IMG/VR virus record: IMGVR_UViG_3300022918_000199
Span: 1 to 45,724 of that record
DNA length: 45,724 nt
Strand: one strand, 5' to 3'
Source: a virus
The first letter of the stretch is position 1. Every line of letters begins with the position of its first letter. The notes below the pieces were generated by a model. The model was not told the DNA's origin, did not search any database, and was given only the letters and a program-made list of their open reading frames with translations. The translations under genes and the position numbers were made by a program. Positions 37,537 to 45,724 of the stretch are shown piece by piece.

Positions 37537-37565
37537 ATTTGCGATCTGGAAAGGTTTTTATAAAA

Positions 37566-38315
37566 ATGTCTGTTAAAACTACTGTTAAAAAAATAATGGA
37601 ACATCCAGATCGTGATGAACTAATCTCCAAGCTTTTAATCCAAATTGATGCAAAAGAAGTTGCAGAATGGCTCGAAGCAAAATATTCTAATGCAAATGAA
37701 AAAAAATTCGTACTGTCTGAAAAAGCTATAAAAGAATTCTCCGATAATTACTTAGATATATATTCAATGGTTCAAGAAGATTTACAAAAAGTAAAATCTT
37801 CATCCGGAGATGATGACATCAATTTATCTATTCAAAACTCTCCTGCTTATAAAGATATTTTAATAAAAACGGCAGGTCAAGAATTAGATATTCGATCGTC
37901 TTTAAAAAATCTTGCAAACGCAATAGAAATTCGTATGGGTCAAGTATTTGATGTTATTCAAGAAGATCCATCAAGTATAAACACAAGAGTTGATAATGTA
38001 CTTATAAAGTATGCAGAAGTGTTTGGAACATTATTAGAAAAGTATTATAAATTCACAGAGGCTCCTGAAGCCGGCATGACACAAAACAATATAACTGTAA
38101 ATATTGTTGATAAACAAATATCTGTAGTTCATGATACGGTTAGAGAAACATTGGCGCAAATGGATCTAGAAACATCTATGCGTTTTATGGAATTATATTC
38201 GAATAACATTTCTAAAATGAAGATGACAGAAGCGGATAGCATTCAAAAACCGCAAAATAGATTAATAGAAGCGCAAATTTTAAATGAAGAAATTTCTAAA
38301 AAGTTAGAAGAATAG
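37566..38315 (+). CDS. Small terminase-like helical protein (candidate)
   Basis: Start taken as ATG 37566 with GGAAAGG at 37549-37555; an in-frame TTG at 37539 is in the hairpin tail. The 249-aa helical protein begins MSVKTTVKKIMEHPDRDELI and has IQIDAKEVAEWLEAKYSNAN, a helix-turn-helix-like segment as seen in small terminases, then long helices (ITVNIVDKQISVVHDTVRET) that could oligomerise. Large terminase is 5 kb downstream. Small terminase is a guess from architecture, so the gene is firm but the function is not. Confidence 0.65.
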   Translation: MSVKTTVKKIMEHPDRDELISKLLIQIDAKEVAEWLEAKYSNANEKKFVLSEKAIKEFSDNYLDIYSMVQEDLQKVKSSSGDDDINLSIQNSPAYKDILIKTAGQELDIRSSLKNLANAIEIRMGQVFDVIQEDPSSINTRVDNVLIKYAEVFGTLLEKYYKFTEAPEAGMTQNNITVNIVDKQISVVHDTVRETLAQMDLETSMRFMELYSNNISKMKMTEADSIQKPQNRLIEAQILNEEISKKLEE

Positions 38316-38316
38316 C

Positions 38317-39729
38317 ATGTCATATTTTCAAAATAAAAAAATAAATAAAATTTCTTATCCTGTTTATGATGAATTTCAAAACATCGCGCCATCTCCAGAT
38401 CTTACCAAATGGCTTGATACACTAAAAAGCATATATTTTCAAGAAAGAAATGGTATATCTAAAAATTCTGCAACTGATTATTTAACAAAAGATTGGGATG
38501 AGGCAGAAAAAACTGATTTTAAAACTTGGTTTAAATTTTACGAAGAAGGAACTCACTTGAAATATAAAAAAGCTCAAAATTTATTTAATGGTAGTTCTCC
38601 TGGATATTTTATTCCACTTGGAAAGCCCGATCAAGAAACTGCAAAAGAAAATATTGGTGGCAAAGATATTGATTATGCTAAATCACTAATTTCAAATGAA
38701 ATGACAGTTGCTGAAAAAAAATCAATAATTGAAAGACAAAGAAGTAAAATAATTGGTCGTTTAGATAGTGCAGAAAAATTACTCCGCTCTAAAGAGGGAG
38801 ATCTTTTTGCTGGAGATGAGCTTGAAAATCTAATAGAGGCTATTTATAGTTTGAAGAAAAAAGTTCAAGTTATGAATAAAATGAGTCTTTCTACTAAAAT
38901 ATATGATGATATGATTATTAGAGAGGCTAATGTTTTAGTTAAAAATGGATTTTCCATGGCTGGCGATGTTTTATTTTCATTATCTGAAGAAGCTCCTCAA
39001 GCGGCATTGCCTACTGCACCTATGCCAGATTTGCAAATAGAAAAAAAAGATACTGCAATAAATGCGTTTCTAAAAAATATGGAAAGTGCTAATATTTCCA
39101 TGGAAGATGAAGAAGAAAATTTAGATGTAAATTTAGTTGATGATGAATTAGAAGTAAGCCTTTTCTCAGAAGCTCAAGAAGTGCCAGTCGCTCCAGTTCA
39201 AAATGATGCTGTGGCTCCGCCACCAGCAGATAGTTCTTTGGCTAATTTTGATGAAAAATTAAATCAAGTTTTTTCTGATATAAGCGTTGATGATGTTGTA
39301 ATTAAATTAGAAGAAATTGCCAATGTATTCAGAACACGAGAAGTCCCTAGACAATTAGGAGTTATTGATATGATGTTGGATAGCCTTGGATTAGCATCAT
39401 TATTTAGCAATCTTCCAGAAGCGGTTAATAAAAGTTTAGAAGCTAATAATTATTGTTTAACTCGTATTGAAGATATTATATCTAAACTTCGTGGAAGTAT
39501 GAAAACAACTCCTATGGAATTAACTGAAAATTCTTCACCAACTAATCCACAGGCGGCTCAAATTAAAAATAAATTACAAAATGATTTAGATAAAGAAAAA
39601 GAAAGAAAAGAAAAACGAAAAGAAACAGAAAACCTTAAAGAAGACACAGGAACTCCAGTTCCGGGCAAAGAAGTTCCTCAAATAGAATTAGAAGATCCTA
39701 ATCCAACACCAGCCGCCCCTTTAACATAA
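38317..39729 (+). CDS. Large unknown structural-type protein (470 aa)
   Basis: A 470-aa protein. The N-terminal 115 residues contain KTWFKFYEEGTHLKYKKAQN; a helical middle follows, then Pro/Ala-rich and acidic linkers (PQAALPTAPMPDLQIEKK, EVPVAPVQNDAVAPPPADSS), a conserved-looking helical domain around VDDVVIKLEEIANVFRTREV, and a Pro-rich C-terminus. The multi-linker layout fits a virion, scaffold or tail component. It starts 1 nt after the preceding stop. Not recognised. Confidence 0.7.
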   Translation: MSYFQNKKINKISYPVYDEFQNIAPSPDLTKWLDTLKSIYFQERNGISKNSATDYLTKDWDEAEKTDFKTWFKFYEEGTHLKYKKAQNLFNGSSPGYFIPLGKPDQETAKENIGGKDIDYAKSLISNEMTVAEKKSIIERQRSKIIGRLDSAEKLLRSKEGDLFAGDELENLIEAIYSLKKKVQVMNKMSLSTKIYDDMIIREANVLVKNGFSMAGDVLFSLSEEAPQAALPTAPMPDLQIEKKDTAINAFLKNMESANISMEDEEENLDVNLVDDELEVSLFSEAQEVPVAPVQNDAVAPPPADSSLANFDEKLNQVFSDISVDDVVIKLEEIANVFRTREVPRQLGVIDMMLDSLGLASLFSNLPEAVNKSLEANNYCLTRIEDIISKLRGSMKTTPMELTENSSPTNPQAAQIKNKLQNDLDKEKERKEKRKETENLKEDTGTPVPGKEVPQIELEDPNPTPAAPLT

Positions 39730-39730
39730 A

Positions 39731-40486
39731 ATGAAATTAAAAGAGCTTTTAGACGAAGTACAAAAAGTAGCTGATATTATTCAGTGCTCTTCACCTATGT
39801 TATGTGGTGGTGCAAGTCGCGACAAATATATGGGCAATCTAAAAAAAATAGCTGATTTAGATATTACTAATGGTGATAAATCTATTTTAAAATTATCTTC
39901 TGCCTTGGCTGAAGAGTTGTCTAAAAAATATTCTTTATCAAGACAAGAGATGTCAGATGGACACTCAAGCATTCATATTGGAAATATGAAATTAGATTTT
40001 TCTTCTAATTTCAATGCGCCTAATATAGATAAATTATTAGTTTTGCGAGGTATTAAAAATCCTACCGAGCTTCAAAAAGAAATGTTTAGTAGAGATTTTA
40101 GTTGTAATGCTTTACTATTAAGTATGGATTTAAAAACTGTTTTGGATCCAACTTTATCTGGATTTGACTCAATTAAAAGAAAATTAATAAAAACTTGTTT
40201 AGATCCAAAAATAACATTAACCAACAATAGAAATAGAGTTTCTCGAGCTATTTATTTGGCTTGTAAATTAGGATTTGATTTGGATCAATCCATTATTGAT
40301 TTTGTTTCTAAAAATCCACAATCAATAAAAATATCTACACCAAAATCTTTAAAAGAAAAAATGGAGCAAGCGTTTGAGCATGATGCGGATAAAGCCGCAT
40401 TTTATTTGAATAAAATGAATTTGTGGAACTTTATAGAAATAACTGAAAAAATATATCCATATTTTTTAAAAAACAAGGCGCAGTGA
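39731..40486 (+). CDS. CCA-adding/poly(A)-polymerase-type nucleotidyltransferase
   Basis: A 251-aa class II nucleotidyltransferase. GGASRDKYMG (26-35) matches GGxxRD; DLDIT (42-46) is the DxD metal site; KLDF (87-90) gives a third acid; RDFSCNALLLSMD (121-133) matches RDFTxNAL; then DPxxxLxxNRNRVSRAIYLACKLGF (about 158-182) matches the dP..r...dDPxRxxRa motif. The group contains tRNA CCA-adding enzyme, poly(A) polymerase and A-adding enzyme. It is shorter than E. coli Cca (412 aa) and lacks obvious extra domains. Its placement inside the structural module is unexpected. Confidence 0.85.
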   Translation: MKLKELLDEVQKVADIIQCSSPMLCGGASRDKYMGNLKKIADLDITNGDKSILKLSSALAEELSKKYSLSRQEMSDGHSSIHIGNMKLDFSSNFNAPNIDKLLVLRGIKNPTELQKEMFSRDFSCNALLLSMDLKTVLDPTLSGFDSIKRKLIKTCLDPKITLTNNRNRVSRAIYLACKLGFDLDQSIIDFVSKNPQSIKISTPKSLKEKMEQAFEHDADKAAFYLNKMNLWNFIEITEKIYPYFLKNKAQ

Positions 40487-41256
40487 TGGTTAAAAGAACT
40501 TTAGCATATTATTTGGGAACAACTTCCCCCGAAGAAGATAAAAAAAGAAAACAAGACAAACGCGTTGTTGTTCGCCCTGGTAGATTTTCTGAACCGATGT
40601 ATTCTAATTACGATCTTTATGAAACTCCCGAAGGAGATCGTGGCGTTGGTCCTGGCGTAGGGATAAGCGGCTCAAGAAAAAAATATAAAAGCGTAAAAGA
40701 ATTTATTGATGATAAAAGAAAAAGAAACAAAAATAAATATGTAGCTCCTAAAGATGAATATTATGCTGATGATAAAAAAGCAAAAAAATCTCTTAAAAGC
40801 GTTTCTTCTAAAATAGATTATTTTTTAATTAAAACTGCTGATTTAGATTTTTCCGTTTCAAATCCATTACACTCTTTTCCTTCTGATGAAATTTTTCAAG
40901 AAAATTCAATGAATGGATCGATTGCTGGAATGTATGATCACTTATCCCCTAATCGATTAATCATAGATAGCGTATCTCCTTCTGACTCCATTAAATGGAT
41001 TAAAGAAGATGAGGATTTTGCAAAAGCAAGAAAAAGAAAAGCAAAAAAGAAAAAAATTAAAAGAATTAATAGTTTATTAGATAGAATGGTCGGAAGATCA
41101 TTTTATGGTTATCCATATGGATATGGAAATCATAACCATTATGATAATAGAAGTTATACGACAAATAATGATAATGATAGTCCATCAGAAGTTGATAGCG
41201 ATGTAGGAGATGGTGGTGGAGATGCTGGCGGAGGCGATGGTGGCGGTGGAGAATAA
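40486..41256 (+). CDS. Unknown protein with Gly-rich C-terminus
   Basis: I prefer ATG 40486 (shares its A with the upstream TGA) over GTG 40483. The 256-aa product has basic Lys-rich stretches (KKYKSVKEFIDDKRKRNKNK), an Arg/Lys-rich KARKRKAKKKKIKRIN segment, a Tyr/His/Asn-rich repeat-like region (GYPYGYGNHNHYDNRSY) and a C-terminal Asp/Gly tail (GDGGGDAGGGDGGGGE). The last part is low complexity and likely disordered. A virion or maturation role is possible by position. Confidence 0.65.
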   Translation: MVKRTLAYYLGTTSPEEDKKRKQDKRVVVRPGRFSEPMYSNYDLYETPEGDRGVGPGVGISGSRKKYKSVKEFIDDKRKRNKNKYVAPKDEYYADDKKAKKSLKSVSSKIDYFLIKTADLDFSVSNPLHSFPSDEIFQENSMNGSIAGMYDHLSPNRLIIDSVSPSDSIKWIKEDEDFAKARKRKAKKKKIKRINSLLDRMVGRSFYGYPYGYGNHNHYDNRSYTTNNDNDSPSEVDSDVGDGGGDAGGGDGGGGE

Positions 41257-41282
41257 ATAAAAAACTGATGAATAACTCCACA

Positions 41283-41288
41283 TATAAT
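41283..41288 (+). promoter_or_regulatory. TATAAT -10 candidate before 41321
   Basis: CATATAATAAG in the 64-nt gap upstream of the gene at 41321, which has an AGAGGA ribosome-binding site (41305-41310). No -35 is evident. Low confidence. Confidence 0.25.
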
Positions 41289-41320
41289 AAGCTAAATACA
41301 ATTTTAGAGGATCATTTAAA

Positions 41321-42226
41321 ATGACATTTCAATCAAACGCTCAAGAATTAATTGTTATAGAACAATCCCCAAATGAACACATCATGCAACACATGCCGTC
41401 TAATCATGTTCATTTTGATAATTCTTTGGAAGTAAGCGATGCTTCAGAACAACTAGAAGTGAATGAGCCCGTAGAAATTCAATTAATAGTTGAAGATATT
41501 CCAGGAGCGCCACCAGGAACCAAAGACCCCGAATTAGAAGTTCAAGAAGAGCAAGAAGAAGAGCCCGAAGAAAAATTAGATGAAAATGAAGCAAAGAAAA
41601 TTCAAAAAAATGAAAAATGGAATTGGGCTTCAAAGGGCGCAGAAGGCTTTGTTGCTTGGATTAAAGATAGATTAGATAATATACCGAAACACTCTGGGTT
41701 GGACACTGCTGGCATCGAACGTGCGATTTCTTATATGGAACGTTTAGATGGCGAAATTTCTAAAGCTATGCGTCTCGATATTGATGGCGAACTTGATGCA
41801 AATAAAGTAGAAGCGGTTCGTTCCCAAATTGATGATGGTTTGGATCGTCTTCATGATAGATTAGATAAAATTAAAAAATCTAAAAAAACAAAAAGAAAAA
41901 AGACTGCTTCAGAAGAAGTCTCAATAACAAAAGAAGCTCAAAAAATTTCTGGAGTTCAAGGAACTGTAATTTCTGTCCCTCTTTTAATTTCGGCAATAGC
42001 CAGAATTTGTATTAATGGAACGGTATCAGCAGGCAAAAATTTAGACGATTTGTTTTTCAAACTTGCTGAAAAATATGATTTAACTGCAAGGGAAAAATCT
42101 GAAGTTGCATGGCTACTTAATGATATGGGGATGCCATTACGCGGAGACCGAGGATTTTTCCCAGATGAAGAAGTAGATATTTCTTCATCAGACAATTATG
42201 ATTGGAATAGCAACTTCCCAGGATAA
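41321..42226 (+). CDS. Unknown acidic protein with C-terminal helical domain
   Basis: A 301-aa protein. The N-terminal 90 residues are acidic and Gln/Glu/Pro-rich and likely disordered (QEEQEEEPEEKLDENEAKK, split here). The central part has a Lys-rich helix (RLDKIKKSKKTKRKKTASEE). The C-terminal 80 residues form a distinct domain: SVPLLISAIARICINGTVSA, then REKSEVAWLLNDMGMPLRGD. Virion or core-associated protein by position; not recognised. Confidence 0.7.
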   Translation: MTFQSNAQELIVIEQSPNEHIMQHMPSNHVHFDNSLEVSDASEQLEVNEPVEIQLIVEDIPGAPPGTKDPELEVQEEQEEEPEEKLDENEAKKIQKNEKWNWASKGAEGFVAWIKDRLDNIPKHSGLDTAGIERAISYMERLDGEISKAMRLDIDGELDANKVEAVRSQIDDGLDRLHDRLDKIKKSKKTKRKKTASEEVSITKEAQKISGVQGTVISVPLLISAIARICINGTVSAGKNLDDLFFKLAEKYDLTAREKSEVAWLLNDMGMPLRGDRGFFPDEEVDISSSDNYDWNSNFPG

Positions 42227-42235
42227 GGTAAATAT

Positions 42236-42847
42236 ATGAATTCAAGAAAACTTTTTAGCATTGCAAAAAAAATAGAACTCAAATTAGCATTAGCGCAAGA
42301 AACTCAAGAACAAGTTATTGAAGCGCCAATGAAAGAAGTAACTGAAAATTCTGGCATATTTCTTTATGATAAACCAAAAAGCTGGACTCCACAAAAAGTT
42401 GTTGAGTTTCAAAAACTAATTAATGCGTGGGGACACAGCGTTGGTTATAAATCTAATTTGGTAAAAGAAAATGGAAAATGGACTGATGCCAATGATGATG
42501 AAATGCGAAATATTCTTTATGGTCTAAAACAAAATCAAGATCTTCCACAAGCTCAATTACAAAGTCCAGAAAAAATGTTTGAGTGGTTAAAAGGACAACA
42601 ACTTTTATCAAAAGTTCCTTCAACTTTTGGGCTTAAAGATAAAAATATGAATCCCATGTCTAAAGAAGATGTTTCTAAAGTTCAAGAATGGCTCAAAAAT
42701 ATGAACCGTTATTCTGGACCAGTTGATGGAAATTGGAATAGCTCGGCACAATCAGCTCTTGCAAAATTACAATTAGATAATGATGTTTCTGGAAACACAG
42801 CTGGCGATGTATTGGATACAGCTTCACAAAATGCAATTGGTCTATAA
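42236..42847 (+). CDS. Peptidoglycan-binding-like protein
   Basis: A 203-aa protein. Its C-terminal 75 residues look like a PG_binding_1-type helical module: KVQEWLKNMNRYSGPVDGNW, then SSAQSALAKLQLDNDVSGNT. The N-terminal region has a similar QKLINAWGHSVGYKSNLVKE helical pattern and may be a second copy. Such domains occur in phage lysins, tail-associated lysozymes and assembly proteins. No catalytic domain is present, so it is probably not a lysin by itself. Starts 9 nt after the previous stop with a GGTAAATAT leader. Confidence 0.7.
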   Translation: MNSRKLFSIAKKIELKLALAQETQEQVIEAPMKEVTENSGIFLYDKPKSWTPQKVVEFQKLINAWGHSVGYKSNLVKENGKWTDANDDEMRNILYGLKQNQDLPQAQLQSPEKMFEWLKGQQLLSKVPSTFGLKDKNMNPMSKEDVSKVQEWLKNMNRYSGPVDGNWNSSAQSALAKLQLDNDVSGNTAGDVLDTASQNAIGL

Positions 42848-43464
42848 TGAAAAATAGATATAAAAATTCTTTTGATACCGCATCTGATGATACTAGTGAT
42901 TATTGGCTAAAAGAATTTGAAAAAAATCTAAAAAAATCAGCCGTTCAATCTAAAGAAAAGGATGATAGTTTATTTAATCAAATAAATTATATAATGCATG
43001 GAACAAAATCAAAATATAGTTCTGTTGCAGAGGCGGTTGAAGAAATGAAAAATAGAGCTGGCTTAACTGCTTATCTAGAAAAAATAAAATTATCAGAAAA
43101 TGATAAAGTTAAAAATAAAAAAACCGCATCTGTTAATGCAAACATGCCTGACATTTTTACTGAAAATCCTCAAGTAAAAACAACAATAGAAAATTATATT
43201 AGATCGACAAAAGGAAACGTTCCTATTCCTGCAATCTTAGAAAAAATAAATTCTATTCATAAAAATGATATTTCTGATGATGCATTTTGGGAAGATGAAA
43301 AATTACTTCGTTTTATAAGTTCTATGAACTTAAAAGAAAAAAGTAATAACCCAATGAATTTTCAAAATTATAATAATTTGGGAACACAAGATAACGACAA
43401 CTCATCAACTTCTGATGAAGAAAATAATGATGCATTTCATCATTTGATGCCATCGAGCGACTGA
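42847..43464 (+). CDS. Unknown protein upstream of terL
   Basis: A 205-aa helical, Asp/Lys-rich protein (for example AVEEMKNRAGLTAYLEKIKL and NPQVKTTIENYIRSTKGNVP) with an Asn/Ser/Asp-rich, probably disordered C-terminus. It shares the TAATG junction with the preceding gene and sits 18 nt before terL. It could be a packaging accessory. Not recognised. Confidence 0.7.
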   Translation: MKNRYKNSFDTASDDTSDYWLKEFEKNLKKSAVQSKEKDDSLFNQINYIMHGTKSKYSSVAEAVEEMKNRAGLTAYLEKIKLSENDKVKNKKTASVNANMPDIFTENPQVKTTIENYIRSTKGNVPIPAILEKINSIHKNDISDDAFWEDEKLLRFISSMNLKEKSNNPMNFQNYNNLGTQDNDNSSTSDEENNDAFHHLMPSSD

Positions 43465-43482
43465 TTTAAATAAAGAAATAAA

Positions 43483-45348
43483 ATGTCAAAGAAAGACCTG
43501 GAGCAGGAAAAAATTGCTTTCGCTAAAATGCGAGACGATTTGCTTCGTATTGATCCAGTCGCATTCTGTGAAAAATATCTTACTCTTGATGGTAATCCAT
43601 TTCGTTTAAATGGCAATGGTTATAAGCCCTTGTCAGATATTTACAGATATGTTGGAGTAAAAGCATTAGAGAAAAATGCTAAGCCTATTTTAATATTAAA
43701 ATCAAGGCAGACTGGTTTGACTACTATGGCTTCTGCCCTTGAAATGTATTTCATGGGATGTGGCTTATTTGGTGTAAATGGAAGACCACCAATAAGAGTT
43801 ATCCACGCTTTTCCCCAATTAGAATTAGCAGCAGCTTATTCTAAAACAAAGCTTCAACAAATGATTAATACCTCTATATCTTTTTCCGAAGAAGGTAAAA
43901 AGGGGGCGAAGCCAAAATCATATATGCAATCTTTATTGGATACATCTTCACCAACCAATGACAGTTTGCACTTCAAACAATTTGTAAATGGTAATCATTT
44001 GTGGATTGAAAGCGTAGGATTGACGGGGGACCGAATAATGGGTCGCACGGCTGACGTGATGATATTTGACGAAGTGCAATCAACTTCCGAACAAGCTATT
44101 GGTAATTCTTTAAAAACTTTAACAACTGCAAAATATGGAAATAAAGGCGTTCAAGTTTTATTCGGAACGCCTCGAGGAAAAGGTGGAGCTTATCATAAGC
44201 GATGGCAGTCAAGCACTCAACAATATTATCACTTAGGATGCGAGAGTTGCAAAAGCTATTTTCCACTTTATACCCCAGGATCGGATGAATGGGAAAAAAT
44301 ATGGTTGTATGGATACATAGTTAAATGTACTCATTGCGGTCATGAACAAGATAAAAGACCAGCCGCAGAAAGAGGAAAGTGGTTTGCTCTTCAATCTGAA
44401 GATGATGAAGATGTAAAATTAATAGGCTTTCATATTAATCAGCTTTACATGCCCTTCTTTACAAAAGAAGATATTTTAAATGAAAAGCCGGGAGTTCATA
44501 TAAGCAATACTGAGAAAGTTTGGCAAAATGAAGTTCTAGGAGAATTTTATCAAGGCGACAGTTCACCAATTAGTATTGAAGATATAAGAGAACATTGTGC
44601 TGATCCTGGTAGAAAAATGACTGCTTCGCTTCCAGCAAATTCAAATGAAATTGTTGCTATAGGAATTGATTACGGTCTTCGAGGAGATCTTGAGCAGATG
44701 TCTGAAAAGTCTGTTAAAAGTGGTCAATCGTTTAGCACGGCTGTTGTTTTAAGGGCTCAAGGAGCCGGTCTTTTATCAATAGAGTTTTGCGCAAAATTTA
44801 AAAGAAATGATGCTGAAAGCAAAAAGGGATTAATTGAAAAATTAATGCGTGATTACAATGCAAATATAGTTATTGGAGATATTGGATTTTCTCAACAATT
44901 TTCTGAAGAAATGCATAGCGCCCATGGCGATAGATACATAGTATCTCGTGCCAGTGGAAAGATTAATAATCATATAAAATATGCAGCAGATAGGTTTCCA
45001 AAAGAAATTCAATTTGAAAGAAATCATTATATTGGAGAAATGTTTGATCAAATGAAAAAAGGAATGGTTAGATTTCCTTTTGGATCTTATGAAGGCATTG
45101 CTTGGTTAATAGATCATTGTGCTAGTATGGATATTAAACCATCTCTTTCAAGAACTGGCGACCCTAGTATTAATTATGTAAAAGGGGCAACTCCTAATGA
45201 CGGATTTATGGCATTATTGAATGCATACATTGGTTATAAATTTATAATTACAAATCAATTTCAAAAAAATAATGGTCAGCTTGGTGGAAGCATTAAAGAT
45301 ATCAATAAACCATTGATTGTGGGTGGCTATATAAATCGAAGAATTTAA
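43483..45348 (+). CDS. terL: Terminase large subunit (packaging ATPase/nuclease)
   Basis: A 621-aa large terminase. ATPase: Walker A-like KSRQTGLTT (73-81; the Lys lies at the front of the loop, as in deviant terminase P-loops) and Walker B VMIFDE (192-197, D196-E197). Nuclease: GIDYG (D396), VIGDIGFSQ (D466) and TPNDGFMAL (D573). Inserted between the two is a zinc ribbon CESC and CTHC (C253, C256, C282, C285), typical of the lambda gpA-like subgroup. It packages DNA into the prohead in the same region as the candidate portal. Preceded by AAATAAAG without a strong ribosome-binding site. Confidence 0.92.
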   Translation: MSKKDLEQEKIAFAKMRDDLLRIDPVAFCEKYLTLDGNPFRLNGNGYKPLSDIYRYVGVKALEKNAKPILILKSRQTGLTTMASALEMYFMGCGLFGVNGRPPIRVIHAFPQLELAAAYSKTKLQQMINTSISFSEEGKKGAKPKSYMQSLLDTSSPTNDSLHFKQFVNGNHLWIESVGLTGDRIMGRTADVMIFDEVQSTSEQAIGNSLKTLTTAKYGNKGVQVLFGTPRGKGGAYHKRWQSSTQQYYHLGCESCKSYFPLYTPGSDEWEKIWLYGYIVKCTHCGHEQDKRPAAERGKWFALQSEDDEDVKLIGFHINQLYMPFFTKEDILNEKPGVHISNTEKVWQNEVLGEFYQGDSSPISIEDIREHCADPGRKMTASLPANSNEIVAIGIDYGLRGDLEQMSEKSVKSGQSFSTAVVLRAQGAGLLSIEFCAKFKRNDAESKKGLIEKLMRDYNANIVIGDIGFSQQFSEEMHSAHGDRYIVSRASGKINNHIKYAADRFPKEIQFERNHYIGEMFDQMKKGMVRFPFGSYEGIAWLIDHCASMDIKPSLSRTGDPSINYVKGATPNDGFMALLNAYIGYKFIITNQFQKNNGQLGGSIKDINKPLIVGGYINRRI

Positions 45349-45354
45349 ATCATT

Positions 45355-45362
45355 GATATATA
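45355..45362 (+). promoter_or_regulatory. GATATATA box before partial portal candidate
   Basis: ATCATTGATATATATTA closely resembles the sequence upstream of the sigma-like gene (ATCATTGATATAAATA, 33129-33144). It lies 26 nt before the ATG at 45389, which has a GAGG ribosome-binding site (45378-45381). Confidence 0.4.
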
Positions 45363-45388
45363 TTACCATATATTAATGAGGTAGTTTA

Positions 45389-45724
45389 ATGTCATATGGA
45401 AGAGAAACGAAATCTGAAATTTTTCTAAAAAATAGAGAAGGTGTTCCTTCGATAACATCGAAGATGCATAAATCTGTCTCTCATCAAAGAAAAGAAATAA
45501 TGGCACAAGAAGTTGAGCAAGGTCTTTTTAAAGACGGTACGGCTTCAAGCAGCTTATTTGCTACTAAAAATTCAACTCAAACGCTAATGGGAAATGTAAC
45601 ATATTCCTCTGCTACCAAGAAATTTGGACAAGCATTTGGCGGAGGAGGGGGAGGCTCTTCTTATAAAGGATCTGGTAATACCGTAGAACAAGGTCCTGAC
45701 ATGTACAGTCCATTGCTTTTAAAT
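45389..45724 (+). CDS. Partial gene, portal protein candidate (cut by window end)
   Basis: An open reading frame of 112 codons that runs off the right end. N-terminus MSYGRETKSEIFLKNREGVP, then KMHKSVSHQRKEIMAQEVEQ, a Gly-rich AFGGGGGGSSYKGSG stretch and DMYSPLLLN at the edge. In tailed phages the portal usually follows terL, and the DMYSPLLL motif fits the start of portal-type proteins in large phages as I recall, but the diagnostic parts are outside the window. Hence function is tentative; the gene is well supported by its GAGG ribosome-binding site and spacing. Confidence 0.6.
   Translation, partial: MSYGRETKSEIFLKNREGVPSITSKMHKSVSHQRKEIMAQEVEQGLFKDGTASSSLFATKNSTQTLMGNVTYSSATKKFGQAFGGGGGGSSYKGSGNTVEQGPDMYSPLLLN

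Noticed and set aside
37479-37577. A 32-aa reading frame in the gap before 37566
   Set aside because: It passes through the stable hairpin and into the next gene in another frame; no ribosome-binding site. A leader peptide cannot be excluded.
43483-45348. Terminase split or carrying an intein
   Set aside because: All ATPase, zinc and nuclease motifs run in one frame in the expected order and length.
1-45724. tRNA genes, CRISPR arrays, integrase, IS elements, toxin-antitoxin or retron-type systems
   Set aside because: I looked for cloverleaf stretches, evenly spaced repeats, recombinase or transposase motifs and reverse transcriptase motifs and saw none that I could support.

Overview
The window is a strongly AT-rich, gene-dense piece of a large tailed bacteriophage (Caudoviricetes), probably a myovirus-like or jumbo-type phage. 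Genes are packed tail to head, often with ATGA or TAATG stop/start overlaps, and nearly all lie on the + strand. Only two real genes are on the - strand: a Dps-like protein at 965-1405 and an unknown at 6296-6697. Phage identity rests on the large terminase (43483-45348), a partial candidate portal gene running off the right end, a gp32-like zinc SSB, a UvsX/RecA recombinase, SbcCD (gp46/47-like) and a dNMP kinase. No tRNA, rRNA, CRISPR array, integrase or insertion sequence was seen. The host cannot be named from the sequence. Starts are mostly ATG with weak GGA/GAGG Shine-Dalgarno motifs, and all three stop codons are used.

Layout. 1-6.7 kb: small early-type genes (kinase-like protein, Dps-like protein, two HU-like proteins, a DksA-like zinc finger, a DUF192 protein) and unknowns. 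6.7-12.5 kb: topoisomerase IA, ribosomal protein bS21, an HNH nuclease, peptide deformylase with a SEC-C tail, a thioredoxin-like protein without CxxC, and small unknowns. 12.5-20 kb: primase zinc domain, SbcD, SbcC, dNMP kinase with an extra C-terminal domain, and a RecB/Cas4-like nuclease. 19.7-22.3 kb: full-length trigger factor and a stand-alone FtsH-type (M41) protease. 22.4-33.6 kb: C-family DNA polymerase (DnaE), RecA, SSB, RuvC-type resolvase, DnaJ, primase catalytic domain and a sigma region-4-like protein. 33.8 kb to the end: probable morphogenesis/packaging module with many unknowns, a CCA-adding/poly(A)-polymerase-type nucleotidyltransferase, a peptidoglycan-binding-like protein, TerL and a partial candidate portal.

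How they fit together. DnaE, a primase split into two distant genes, topoisomerase I, SSB, RecA, SbcCD, RuvC and the RecB-like nuclease form a replication/recombination set in which a bacterial-type polymerase is paired with T4-type recombination genes. A second theme is protein synthesis and quality control. bS21, deformylase-SEC-C, trigger factor, DnaJ, the M41 protease and the nucleotidyltransferase together could act from translation initiation through nascent-chain processing to folding and degradation. This is the most system-like signal in the window.

Regulation. The few intergenic gaps hold perfect hairpins (several terminator-like), recurrent GATATA-type boxes, exact T4-late-like TATAAATA boxes just upstream of starts, and a 15-nt sequence (CCCATCCATTGAGAT) found at two leaders about 28 kb apart. 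One of these is an unusually long 185-nt leader in front of the structural module.
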